Assembly: GCA_964650405.1 (NCBI GenBank)
Contig: CAZYTO010000044.1
Location: 1-25,481, forward strand
DNA: 25,481 nt
From: CAZYTO01 sp964650405
GTDB lineage: Bacteria > Acidobacteriota > Thermoanaerobaculia > Gp7-AA8
Direction: 5' to 3'
Shown here: positions 8,550 to 15,909 of the stretch, in pieces
Numbering within the stretch: the stretch's first letter is position 1
Layout: the number at the start of each line of letters is the position of its first letter
Translations under genes and position numbers: made by a program
The notes under the pieces: model-generated
Databases searched by the model: none
What the model was told of the DNA's origin: nothing
The model's input: the letters and a program-made list of their open reading frames with translations, nothing else

Positions 8550-8577
8550 GTGCGTTTGGTCATGAGCGTTTGGTTTT
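8550..8577 (-). repeat. 14-bp tandem duplication at the start of cobA-hemD
   Basis: On the minus strand CAAACGCTCATGAC is followed directly by CAAACGCACATGAC, one base different. The second copy supplies the real start codon of cobA-hemD. The first copy supplies an extra ATG opening a five-codon frame (MTKRT) whose TGA overlaps that start. Confidence 0.7.
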
Positions 8578-9490
8578 ATGCGGTAGTTTTCACCAGCTCG
8601 GCGGCGCCCCGCGCCACCAGCTCCTGATAGACGGCCTCGACGACCTCGTCGTCGTTCGTGCCGCTGCGGAGAACGCACACGGAGCGATCGCCTTCGAGCT
8701 CGCCGAAGAAGGCGCGGATCGTCGTCGTCTCGCCGATGGTGGCGTGCACGGCCACGGCGGAGTAGCAGTCGAGCAGGTCGCCGAATTTTTGCAGCACGCC
8801 ACGCTCCACCACCGCGGCGCGGGCCGTAGGGGCGTGGTTGATGGCGTTGATGGCCTCGATGGCCCGCCCGTTCGTCTTCAACGTCTCCAGTCCGACGATG
8901 CCCTGCCCGGCTGCCGGGGTCATCTCCTCCACTGGGAAAAGCGACACGATCTCGCTCTGGCGGCCGAGGCGCGTAAGGCCTGCGCCGGCGAGCACGGCGG
9001 CGTCGTAGAGGCCGGAGCGCAGTTTGTTGATCCGCGTATCGACGTTGCCGCGCATCTCCTGGAGCGTAAGCTGCGGAAAGAGCGCCCGGAACTGGGCGCG
9101 GCGGCGCGGTGCGCTCGTGCCGACGACCGCTCCCGCGAGTAATGCGCCCGGTGGGAGGTGGTCGAGCTGGACCCAGGCGTCGCGCGGTTCGCCGCGCTCG
9201 AGGAAGCCGGCCAGGATGAAGTCGTCCGGAATGAGCGACGGCACGTCCTTGAGGCTGTGCACCGCCAGGTCGATTTTGCCGCGCCGGAGCGCCTCTTCCA
9301 GCTCCTTCACGAACAGCCCCTTGCCGCCGATCGAGGCCAGCGGCACGTCGGTCCGCCGGTCGCCGGTGGTTTTCATGGTCACGATCTTGGTCCGATAGTC
9401 CGCGCCGGCGAGGAGGTTCTGCACGGTATTGGCCTGCCAGAGGGCAAGCTGGCTGCCGCGGCTTCCGATTCGGAGCGTGTCAGAGGTCAT
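8576..9490 (-). CDS. hemC: Hydroxymethylbilane synthase (porphobilinogen deaminase)
   Basis: Joins four porphobilinogen units into hydroxymethylbilane. The 304 residues match the family length. Motifs in order: LRIGSRGSQLALWQAN at the N-terminus, HSLKDVP (about 78-84), GTSAPRRRAQ, MRGNVDTRINKL (146-157), and Cys242 in DLLDCYSAVAVHA, which carries the dipyrromethane cofactor. The ATG at 9490 follows a good AGGAAGGA ribosome binding site. A frame extending to 9592 runs only through repeat array C and is not protein-like. The next enzyme of the pathway (HemD, in the fusion) lies 26 bp downstream and hemA lies upstream, so this is a haem operon. HemB, which makes its substrate, is not in the window. 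Confidence 0.97.
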   Translation of the reverse strand: MTSDTLRIGSRGSQLALWQANTVQNLLAGADYRTKIVTMKTTGDRRTDVPLASIGGKGLFVKELEEALRRGKIDLAVHSLKDVPSLIPDDFILAGFLERGEPRDAWVQLDHLPPGALLAGAVVGTSAPRRRAQFRALFPQLTLQEMRGNVDTRINKLRSGLYDAAVLAGAGLTRLGRQSEIVSLFPVEEMTPAAGQGIVGLETLKTNGRAIEAINAINHAPTARAAVVERGVLQKFGDLLDCYSAVAVHATIGETTTIRAFFGELEGDRSVCVLRSGTNDDEVVEAVYQELVARGAAELVKTTA

Positions 9491-9500
9491 GCGTCCTTCC

Positions 9501-9611
9501 TGGTGCCGAGTGACAAGGAGAAGTGCCGAGTGCCGAGTGCTGAGTGCCGAGAACCGAGATGGAGCTCGGCACTCGTCCCTGGTGCTCGGCACTCGGCACT
9601 CGGCACTTGCC
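9501..9611. repeat. Heptamer repeat array C, inverted, between hemA and hemC
   Basis: Left half: GTGCCGA-type heptamers at about 9502-9551. Right half: CTCGGCA-type heptamers at about 9565-9608. The two halves are complementary: 9521-9544 can pair with 9585-9608 over 24 positions with one wobble, and 9545-9551 can pair with 9565-9571. The result would be a long hairpin in the hemA-hemC spacer, ending about 30 bases before the hemC start. The unit is the same as in array B. Confidence 0.9.
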
Positions 9612-9616
9612 TCTCC

Positions 9617-10876
9617 TCATCGCAGGCCGAAGATCTTTCTGATGGTGCGGCGCAGCGACTCCCGCTCCTGCGGCTCCTCCGCGCCCTCCCGCAGTTGCAG
9701 GATGGGGTAATGCAGGATCTTGTTCACCATCTGGGTCGTGAGCATCTCGATGGCCTCCCGCTGCTCGGCCGAGACCGGCCCGAGTTTGCGCAGGCACTTC
9801 TCCGTCTCTGCGGCGCGGATCTCCTCGAGACGCTGCTGCAGCTCGAGGATCGTGGGAACGGCGTCCTGCGTGGCCAGGCGCTTGCGGAAGCCGTCGACTT
9901 CACGGACGACGATGTCCTCCGCCAGATGGGCCTTCTGCTCGCGCAGGGCGCGGTTCGAATCGGCGACTAGCTGCAGGTCGTCGATGTTGTAGAGATAGGC
10001 GCCCTCGATCCGCGAGATGACGGGGTCGATGTTGCGCGGCACCGAGAGATCGATGAGGAAGAGGTTGCGCTGCTTCCGGTTCAGCAAAGCGCGATCGACC
10101 TGTTCGGGCGTGATGATGTAGTGCGGCGCGCCGGTCGAGGCCACGACGATGTCGCAGGCGGCGAGGTGCGGCTCGATGGCATTGAACTGGATGGCGTCGC
10201 CTTTGAAACGCGCCGCCAAGTCGACGGCCCGCTCGAAGGCGCGATTGGCGACGAAGATCTGCTTGGGCCCGAACCCGGCCAGGTGCTCCGCCGTCAGTTC
10301 CGCCATCTCGCCGGCGCCGATGATCAGAACGTTGACCGCGGAGAGATCGCCGAAGATCTTCCTGGCCAGCTCCACCGCCGCAAACGGCACGGAAACGGCG
10401 TTCTCGCCGATGCCCGTATCGGTACGGACCCTCTTGGCCACGCGCATGGTCTGCTCGAAGAGCTGCTGCAGGATGCCGTCGAGCCGGTTCTGTTCCTTGC
10501 TGGTCTGGAAGGCGCTCTTCACCTGCCCGGCGATCTGCGGCTCTCCCACGATCATCGAATCGAGCCCCGAGGCCACGCGGAACAAGTGCTTGACTACGTC
10601 GGCATGGCGGAGGACGTAGAGGTGCTTCTCCAACTCCGCCCGCGCCGCGCCGCCGCGCTCCGAGAGCCAGTCGACGATCGAGGTGATGACGTCTTCACTC
10701 GGCGCCGACACCACGACCTCGACGCGGTTGCAGGTCGAGACGATCGTGCCGCCCTCCACCCCGGCAAGCTCGCAAAGCGACTGCACGTGTTCCTCGAGCC
10801 TGTTGGCCATGCTCAGGCGCTCGCGCACCTCGACCGGCGCGGTGCGGTGATTGACGCCGACGAGGACTAGGGCCAC
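9617..10876 (-). CDS. hemA: Glutamyl-tRNA reductase
   Basis: Reduces glutamyl-tRNA to glutamate-1-semialdehyde with NADPH, the first step of C5-pathway haem synthesis. The start is a GTG at 10876-10874, preceded by GGGGAGG; translation begins (V)ALVLVGVNHRTAPVEVRE. The catalytic Cys is Cys49 in STCNRVEV. GLDSMIVGEPQIAGQVK and the NADPH-site motif IIGAGEMAELTAEHL follow, and the C-terminal dimerisation helices end near RRTIRKIFGLR. The 419-residue length is normal. It lies downstream of the HemX/CcsA-like gene and upstream of hemC, and the spacers on both sides hold inverted repeat arrays. Haem control of HemA is known in other bacteria, but nothing here shows the mode. Confidence 0.96.
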   Translation of the reverse strand: MALVLVGVNHRTAPVEVRERLSMANRLEEHVQSLCELAGVEGGTIVSTCNRVEVVVSAPSEDVITSIVDWLSERGGAARAELEKHLYVLRHADVVKHLFRVASGLDSMIVGEPQIAGQVKSAFQTSKEQNRLDGILQQLFEQTMRVAKRVRTDTGIGENAVSVPFAAVELARKIFGDLSAVNVLIIGAGEMAELTAEHLAGFGPKQIFVANRAFERAVDLAARFKGDAIQFNAIEPHLAACDIVVASTGAPHYIITPEQVDRALLNRKQRNLFLIDLSVPRNIDPVISRIEGAYLYNIDDLQLVADSNRALREQKAHLAEDIVVREVDGFRKRLATQDAVPTILELQQRLEEIRAAETEKCLRKLGPVSAEQREAIEMLTTQMVNKILHYPILQLREGAEEPQERESLRRTIRKIFGLR

Positions 10877-10898
10877 GACACGCCTCCCCAACCACCCT

Positions 10899-10994
10899 GC
10901 GAGCGGGTTGCGGCGAGCGGCGAGCGGGAGATCGCGAGCGATTCCACCTGACGGTTCCCCATTCCCGCTTGCCGCTCGCCGCTCACCGCTCGCC
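10899..10994. repeat. Heptamer repeat array D, inverted, in front of hemA
   Basis: Left half in 7-base steps: GCGAGCG, GGTTGCG, GCGAGCG, GCGAGCG, GGAGATC, GCGAGCG. Right half: TTCCCGC, TTGCCGC, TCGCCGC, TCACCGC, TCGCCTA. The arms 10899-10929 and 10963-10993 are nearly perfect inverted copies. On the minus strand the hairpin would lie between the CcsA-like stop and the GGGGAGG ribosome binding site of hemA. Confidence 0.88.
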
Positions 10995-11788
10995 TACGCA
11001 TGATGAATCCCCAGGATGGCCACGAGCGTTGCCACGAACGCGCAGGCGGAGATGAGCATCGTCCGGCGGGCGCGGTATGCGCCGCTGATGTAGGACTGCA
11101 GCAGGATGGCAAAGAGCACCCAGGCGATCATGGCCCCGACCTGTTTCACTCCCGGCTGGAGCAGCTCGGCGCTGGTGCGGTACTGCCAGAGAATGCCGAA
11201 GAGGATGCCCAGGGTGTAGATCGAGAAGCCGATGGCCAGGGCGCGATAGCTGAGGCGCTTGCAGATGTTGAGACTGGGGATCCACTCCCACAGCGCGCCG
11301 CGTTGTTTGCGTTTGAGCGCGCGGTCCTGCAGGTAGGCCAGCAGCGTGAAGGCCAGGCCGATGAAGAGCGAGGCCACGCCGACCGTGGCGAAGAGGATGT
11401 GCGCAGTGAAGAGATTCGAGCGAAGGCCGGGAGCCATCTTCGCGAACGGCTCGTGGACGACGGCGGCGATGGTGGCCAGCATCAGCACGAGCGGATAGAC
11501 GAAGAAGGATGCCGCGTGCACGCGGTAGCGAATGAAGAGCGCCAGCTCGACGGCGAACAGCGTCCAGGCCATGAAGGCGCTGGCCTCCGGCAGGTTCGTG
11601 AGGGGCGGGTGGTGGGTGCGGATGCAGATCCCGCCGATCCACACCGTGTGGCTGACGAAGCCGGCGATCATGAAGCCGAGGGCGATGAGCTGGGGGCGGT
11701 GGTCGCGATAGAAGAGCGTCGCCAGCGCCAGCAGCGTGCCGGCCGCGTAGAGAAGCAGCGCTACGTAGAGTGTGGCGTTCGGGCTCAT
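10994..11788 (-). CDS. ccsA: CcsA/HemX-like cytochrome c assembly membrane protein
   Basis: A 264-residue integral membrane protein with about eight hydrophobic segments. It belongs to the CcmC/CcmF/CcsA/HemX group, which handles haem at the membrane. Candidate haem-ligand histidines lie in GFVSHTVW, TNLPEASAF-adjacent HHPP, VVHEPF and TAHILFATVG. I do not see a full WWD haem-binding motif, which fits HemX more than true CcsA. Bacillus hemX lies next to hemA and affects HemA levels; the same position here, just upstream of hemA, supports that reading. The ATG at 11788 overlaps the stop of the GNAT gene (ATGA). Confidence 0.8.
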   Translation of the reverse strand: MSPNATLYVALLLYAAGTLLALATLFYRDHRPQLIALGFMIAGFVSHTVWIGGICIRTHHPPLTNLPEASAFMAWTLFAVELALFIRYRVHAASFFVYPLVLMLATIAAVVHEPFAKMAPGLRSNLFTAHILFATVGVASLFIGLAFTLLAYLQDRALKRKQRGALWEWIPSLNICKRLSYRALAIGFSIYTLGILFGILWQYRTSAELLQPGVKQVGAMIAWVLFAILLQSYISGAYRARRTMLISACAFVATLVAILGIHHA

Positions 11789-12276
11789 GTCGTCAGCTTC
11801 TTGCAGAAGACGACCTTGTCGTCCTCGATCCGGTAGAAGTCCTTGATGCGTGAGATCTCGTCGTATCCGCTGCGCTGGTAGAACCGCAGGGTGGGACCAT
11901 AGCTTTCCTTCGACGAGGTCTCGATGAGCAGCATCCGTCCGCGCTGGCGCCGCACCTCATTTTCCACGAAGCGGAGCAGCAACTGCCCGAAGCCCTGCCC
12001 CTGCTGTTTCGGGTCGACGGCGATCCAGTACAGGTCGAAGACACCGTCGGTCAGCGGCGTGGCCCCGTAGCAGACATACCCCTGGACGGCACGGTTGGGC
12101 CCGTTGTCCGGCTCCTCGAGCACATGCACGAGATACTCGCCGCGCTCCGGATGATCGAGCGACACATCGACGAGCTCGATCGCACAGCGCACTTCTTCTT
12201 CGGTAAAGCGGGCCACGCTGACGAGGATGTCGTGAATGCGGTCACGATCCCGCAGCTCGACGGGGCGGATCTTCAT
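11785..12276 (-). CDS. GNAT-family N-acetyltransferase
   Basis: A 163-residue Gcn5-related acetyltransferase that would move an acetyl group from acetyl-CoA to an amine. The core is LYWIAVDPKQQGQGFGQLLLRFVENEV (given by its two parts: beta-4 about 82-88, then the acetyl-CoA loop QGQGFG at 92-97). The C-terminal LRFYQRSGYDEISRIKDFY is the usual strand-helix end of the fold. The substrate cannot be read from sequence. It lies between hflX and the CcsA-like gene and overlaps the latter by four bases, so it is co-transcribed with the haem genes. No strong ribosome binding site precedes the ATG at 12276. Confidence 0.88.
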   Translation of the reverse strand: MKIRPVELRDRDRIHDILVSVARFTEEEVRCAIELVDVSLDHPERGEYLVHVLEEPDNGPNRAVQGYVCYGATPLTDGVFDLYWIAVDPKQQGQGFGQLLLRFVENEVRRQRGRMLLIETSSKESYGPTLRFYQRSGYDEISRIKDFYRIEDDKVVFCKKLTT

Positions 12277-12293
12277 GCCGGGGCAATGATAAG

Positions 12294-12376
12294 TCGCGGT
12301 TCGCTGATCGCTCTTGGCGTGTCATCGATTGCTGGTCGCAGTTCCTGTGTCGCCGGTCGCTGCTGCGAGCGAGTCG
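12294..12376. repeat. Degenerate repeat array E, between hflX and the GNAT gene
   Basis: The spacer contains GGTTCGCT, GATCGCT, GGTCGCA, GCCGGTCGCT and GCGAGCGAG, the same TCGCT-type words as arrays A, D and F, but the 7-base register is eroded. It is probably an old member of the family. Confidence 0.5.
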
Positions 12377-12386
12377 GCTGCGCCAG

Positions 12387-13637
12387 TCAACCGACTTCAG
12401 CGGTCTGGAGCAGATCCGGGGCGGCGAAATCTGCAAATCGCGACATGACATCGCGCGGCACCCACGCCCGGACATGCGTGCATGCCTCGTCGACCCGCTT
12501 GTCGAGGACCTCGGCCACTTCGAAGAGCTGGGCCAGGAGGCGCGCCTCGCCATGGGGGATGTCGAGGTGCATCACTTCGCCCTCGCGCATCTCCCGCTCG
12601 CGAACGGCCTCCACGAGCCGTTCGATCCCGCGGCCCGTGAGCGCCGAAATGGTGACGGCGTCGCGGCGGCGGACGTCGAGGTGCTCGCCCCGATCGGCCT
12701 TGTTGTAGACCTCGATGACGCGGGCGGCATCGACGCCGAGGTCCTTGAGGACTTCGTCGCCGACGGCGCGCTGGTCTTCGAACTGCGGATGGCTCACATC
12801 GATCACGTGCAGCACAAGGTCGGCCGCCACCGCCTCTTCCATCGTCGACCGGAACGAGGCCACGAGATGGTGGGGCAGCTTGCGGAGGAATCCGACCGTA
12901 TCCACGATCACCGTCTCCCGCGGCATCTCGAAGGCCGCCCGCTGTGACTTGGCGTCGAGGGTGGCGAAGAGCTTGTCGATGGCCTCCGCTCCGCCCCGCG
13001 TGAGCTGGTTGAAGAGCGTCGACTTGCCGGCGTTGGTATAGCCGACCAGGGCGACGGTGAAGACGGAGCTCCGCGACTTGCGCTGCGTGTCGCGCTGCCG
13101 TTCGATCTTCAACAGCTCCCGCTTGAGGTGCGCGATCCGCGTGCGGATGATGCGCCGGTCCAGCTCGAGCTGGGTCTCACCGACTCCGCGCGTGCCGATG
13201 CCGCCGGCCTGCCGTTCCAGGTGCGTCCAGGCCCGCGTCAGGCGCGGCAGCAGATACTCGAGCTGGGCCAGCTCCACCTGCGTACGTGCCTCACGGCTGC
13301 GGGCGCGCCCGGCGAAGATGTCGAGGATCAGGCCGCTGCGGTCGATGACCTTGGCCGGGATGATCTTCTCGAGATTGCGGGCCTGCGCGGGCGAAAGGTC
13401 GTCGTCGAAGACCACCAGCGTCGCCTGCTGTCTCTCGGCAAGCTGCCTGACCTCGTCCGCCTTGCCGCTGCCGACGAAGGTGGCGGGATCGGGCGCCTGC
13501 CGCCGGGCCAGGACTTTCTCCACGACGGAGCCGCCCGCGGTTTCGATCAGTTTCTCCAGTTCGTCGAGGTGTTCTTCGGCGACGCCGCGCGAGAGTTCAG
13601 GAAGGACGAGACCGACAGCGATGACTTTTTCGAGCAT
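12387..13637 (-). CDS. hflX: GTPase HflX
   Basis: A ribosome-associated GTPase; HflX splits stalled or heat-damaged 70S ribosomes in the cytoplasm. The 416-residue sequence has the HflX N-terminal domain ending in the glycine-rich ERQAGGIGTRGVGETQLE (about 141-158). The G domain follows: G1 VGYTNAGKSTLFN (198-210), G3 DTVGFLRKLP (246-255) and G4 NKAD (312-315). The start at 13637 (MLEKVIAVGLVLPEL) fits the family; an ATG 15 codons upstream is less likely. Neither has a clear ribosome binding site. It is divergent from waaA across a short AT-rich gap and is probably the first gene of the leftward block. Confidence 0.95.
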   Translation of the reverse strand: MLEKVIAVGLVLPELSRGVAEEHLDELEKLIETAGGSVVEKVLARRQAPDPATFVGSGKADEVRQLAERQQATLVVFDDDLSPAQARNLEKIIPAKVIDRSGLILDIFAGRARSREARTQVELAQLEYLLPRLTRAWTHLERQAGGIGTRGVGETQLELDRRIIRTRIAHLKRELLKIERQRDTQRKSRSSVFTVALVGYTNAGKSTLFNQLTRGGAEAIDKLFATLDAKSQRAAFEMPRETVIVDTVGFLRKLPHHLVASFRSTMEEAVAADLVLHVIDVSHPQFEDQRAVGDEVLKDLGVDAARVIEVYNKADRGEHLDVRRRDAVTISALTGRGIERLVEAVREREMREGEVMHLDIPHGEARLLAQLFEVAEVLDKRVDEACTHVRAWVPRDVMSRFADFAAPDLLQTAEVG

Positions 13638-13650
13638 CGAGTGATGTGTG

Positions 13651-13678
13651 CAGACAATATACAGAGTTCCGCTATAAA
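13651..13678 (+). promoter_or_regulatory. Candidate sigma-70 promoter for the LPS genes
   Basis: CAGACA at 13651-13656 (4 of 6 to TTGACA) and TATAAA at 13673-13678 (5 of 6 to TATAAT) are 16 bases apart, in the most AT-rich stretch of the hflX-waaA divergent gap. On the other strand TATATT (complement of 13656-13661) could serve hflX, but without a good -35. This is a motif reading only. Confidence 0.35.
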
Positions 13679-13756
13679 ACATGAGCGGTGGCAGACCTTT
13701 CGCTTTGGGCGCGACGGCGAGCCGGTCTGTGCCGGAGAGATATCATCCGCCGCGCG

Positions 13757-15088
13757 ATGTGGCTGCTCTACGAGGTACTGCTGTACCTCACCTTCGTGCT
13801 GGCGCTTCCGTTCTTCCTGCTGGCGGGAGTGCTCCGAGGCAAGTACCTGGTCAACTTTCCGGAGCGGATGGGGTTCTATCGCTCGCCGGCGGCGGACCAC
13901 GACCTCTGGATTCACGCCGTTTCCGTGGGAGAGACACTGGCGGCGAAGACGATCGTCGCCGAGATCCTCCGCCTGCGACCGGATACGACGATCGTCTTCA
14001 CCACGACGACCCTGACCGGGCAGACACAAGCGAAACGCCACTTCCCGTTTGCGACGGTGACGTACTTTCCGTTCGACTTTTCCTGGACCGTCCGGCGCTT
14101 CCTCGACCATCACCGGCCAAGGGCGTTCGCAACCATGGAAACCGAGATCTGGCCCAACGTCACCCGCCTGACGCGTGCCCGCGGGCTACGGCTGGTGCTG
14201 GCCAACGGGCGCCTCTCCGACCGATCCTTTCCGCGTTACCGCGCCCTCCGCGGCATCGTCGGGCGAATCCTTGGGCGCTATGACCGCATCCTGGCCCGCG
14301 AGCCCCTCGATCGCGAGCGTTTCATCGCCATCGGCGCGCCGGAAGCGATCGTGGAGGCAAGCGGCAACGTGAAATTCGACTACGCGCCCGACGATCAGCC
14401 GCTGGAGATCGGGCCGCTGCTGGAATCGCTGATTGCCGGCCGGCCGGCCGTCGTCCTGGGCTCGACGATGGAGGGAGAGGACGAAGATCTCCTGCCGGAG
14501 CTGGAGCGCTTCGTGCGCGACCGCAACGCGTTTGCCATCCTTGCGCCCCGCAAACAGGAGCGGTTCGAGGTCGTGGCCGGACTGCTCGCGACGACTTCGC
14601 TCGCGGCGATTCGCCGCAGCGAGCTCTCCAGTACCACCGCGAAGCGCGAGACAGACGGCCTGTCCGAGGTTGAACCGGCTCTCAAAGGAAGTAACCCCTC
14701 CCCGCCATCCGCTACGAGCCCCTCCGTTCTCTTGCTCGACTCGTTCGGCGAGCTGGCGCGCATCTATCGCTACGGGATCCTCGCCTTCATCGGAGGGAGC
14801 CTGAGACCGGGCACCGGCGGGCACAACCCGATCGAGGCAGCGGCGGCCGGCGTGCCGGTCTGCTTCGGGCCGTACATGTCGAATTTCCGCGAGATCGCGG
14901 CCGCGTTTCTGCGCGACGGCGGCGCCGGCGAGATACGGAGCGCCGCGGACGTCTTCGCGCTGGCCGGGCGGCTGCTCGATGACGCGGCGGAACGGGCCGG
15001 CCGTGGGGAACGGGCCAGACAGACCGTCGCACAGAACCGGGGCGCCTCCGCAAGGACGGCGCAACGCATCGTCGAGATGCTGTCGTGA
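13757..15088 (+). CDS. waaA: 3-deoxy-D-manno-octulosonic acid transferase (Kdo transferase)
   Basis: Transfers Kdo from CMP-Kdo to the lipid A precursor at the inner face of the inner membrane. The 443-residue GT-B protein begins with a hydrophobic anchor MWLLYEVLLYLTFVLALPFF. NFPERMGFY (34-41) holds the conserved Glu thought to be the catalytic base. WIHAVSVGE and METEIWPN follow, and the CMP-Kdo-side block is GGSLRPGTGGHNPIEAAAAGVPVCFGP. The ATG at 13757 is chosen because the anchor starts there; the frame is open to a GTG at 13688. A segment at about residues 278-318, rich in Ser, Thr and Pro, is longer than I expect between the two domains. The stop overlaps the lpxK start as GTGA. Confidence 0.95.
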   Translation: MWLLYEVLLYLTFVLALPFFLLAGVLRGKYLVNFPERMGFYRSPAADHDLWIHAVSVGETLAAKTIVAEILRLRPDTTIVFTTTTLTGQTQAKRHFPFATVTYFPFDFSWTVRRFLDHHRPRAFATMETEIWPNVTRLTRARGLRLVLANGRLSDRSFPRYRALRGIVGRILGRYDRILAREPLDRERFIAIGAPEAIVEASGNVKFDYAPDDQPLEIGPLLESLIAGRPAVVLGSTMEGEDEDLLPELERFVRDRNAFAILAPRKQERFEVVAGLLATTSLAAIRRSELSSTTAKRETDGLSEVEPALKGSNPSPPSATSPSVLLLDSFGELARIYRYGILAFIGGSLRPGTGGHNPIEAAAAGVPVCFGPYMSNFREIAAAFLRDGGAGEIRSAADVFALAGRLLDDAAERAGRGERARQTVAQNRGASARTAQRIVEMLS

Positions 15089-15909
15089 CGAAGCTGCTCA
15101 AGCCGGTCGAGCTGCTCTACCGCGCCCTCAACCGGGCCCGGCGGGAGCTGTACCGCCGCCGCGTCCTGCGCGCGAAGCACCTGCCGAAGCCGGTCATCTC
15201 GGTGGGCAACATCGCCATCGGCGGCGCCGGAAAGACGCCGGCGGTGATCGCCATCGGTCAGTACCTGCAGGAGCGCGGCTACCGGGTGGCCGTCCTCACC
15301 CGCGGCTACGGCCGCTCGGGCAGGGAACAGGGCCCGGTCACGGAGCTCGATGCCTCGCGTTTCGGCGATGAGCCCGTGCTGATTAAAAAGCACCTCGGAA
15401 ATGCCGACGTAATCGTTGGCGAAAACCGTTACGCAAATGGCTTGCATGTTAACTGCGACGTTTATCTGCTCGACGACGGGTTCCAGCATCTGCAACTCGC
15501 CCGCGACGTCGACGTGATCGTCGACGCACCGAAGGCGCGCTGGTACCGGGAGGGGCGGTCCGCCCTCCGCGACGCCCAGGTCATCGTCCCGCGGAAGCTC
15601 TGCGTGACCATTCCCGCCGAGCTGCACGGCCGGCGGCTCTTCGCCTTTGCCGGCCTGGCCGACAACGGGCAGTTTTTTGCCTCCCTCCCCAACCTCGCTG
15701 GAAGGCTCGGGTTCCCCGACCACCACCGGTACTCGGACGCCGACCTGGATGCAATTCGGAGGGCGGCCCGCGACGTTCAGGCCGACCGGATCGTCACAAC
15801 TGAAAAGGACGCGGTGAAGCTGACCGGGCGTGACATCATTCCGATCCCCGCCGAGATGGTGATCGAGCACGCCGTGCTCGAGCGCATCGAAGCGCTCATC
15901 CGCAAGTGA
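15085..15909 (+). CDS. lpxK: Tetraacyldisaccharide 4'-kinase
   Basis: Phosphorylates the 4' position of the lipid A disaccharide with ATP at the inner membrane. It has 274 residues, shorter than the roughly 330 of E. coli LpxK. The P-loop is VGNIAIGGAGKTP (about 40-52), followed by LTRGYGRSG, FGDEPVLIKK (93-102, with the conserved acidic residue) and LLDDGFQHLQLARD (128-141). VTTEKDAVKL near the C-terminus is also typical. The start is a GTG inside the GTGA overlap with waaA, and the stop makes another GTGA with the next gene. Codons about 98-128 form an AT-rich island unlike the rest of the gene. Confidence 0.95.
   Translation: MTKLLKPVELLYRALNRARRELYRRRVLRAKHLPKPVISVGNIAIGGAGKTPAVIAIGQYLQERGYRVAVLTRGYGRSGREQGPVTELDASRFGDEPVLIKKHLGNADVIVGENRYANGLHVNCDVYLLDDGFQHLQLARDVDVIVDAPKARWYREGRSALRDAQVIVPRKLCVTIPAELHGRRLFAFAGLADNGQFFASLPNLAGRLGFPDHHRYSDADLDAIRRAARDVQADRIVTTEKDAVKLTGRDIIPIPAEMVIEHAVLERIEALIRK
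15375..15470 (+). other. AT-rich codon island inside lpxK
   Basis: By hand count G+C falls below 50% here, against clearly higher values on both sides. Codons such as ATT, AAA, AAT, GTA, GTT, GCA, TTG and CAT replace the G/C-ending codons used elsewhere. The reading frame and the protein family match continue without break. Confidence 0.6.

Noticed and set aside
8550..8678. N-terminal extension of cobA-hemD
   Set aside because: The extra codons overlap the end of hemC in another frame and do not resemble a SUMT N-terminus.
9491..9592. N-terminal extension of hemC (reads like SALSTRHSALL)
   Set aside because: The extension translates repeat array C. The conserved HemC start and ribosome binding site are at 9490.
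1621..14680. Shared 11-mer TTGAACCGGCT near 1621 and within waaA
   Set aside because: Shared 11-mers are expected many times by chance in 25 kb, and the flanks differ.
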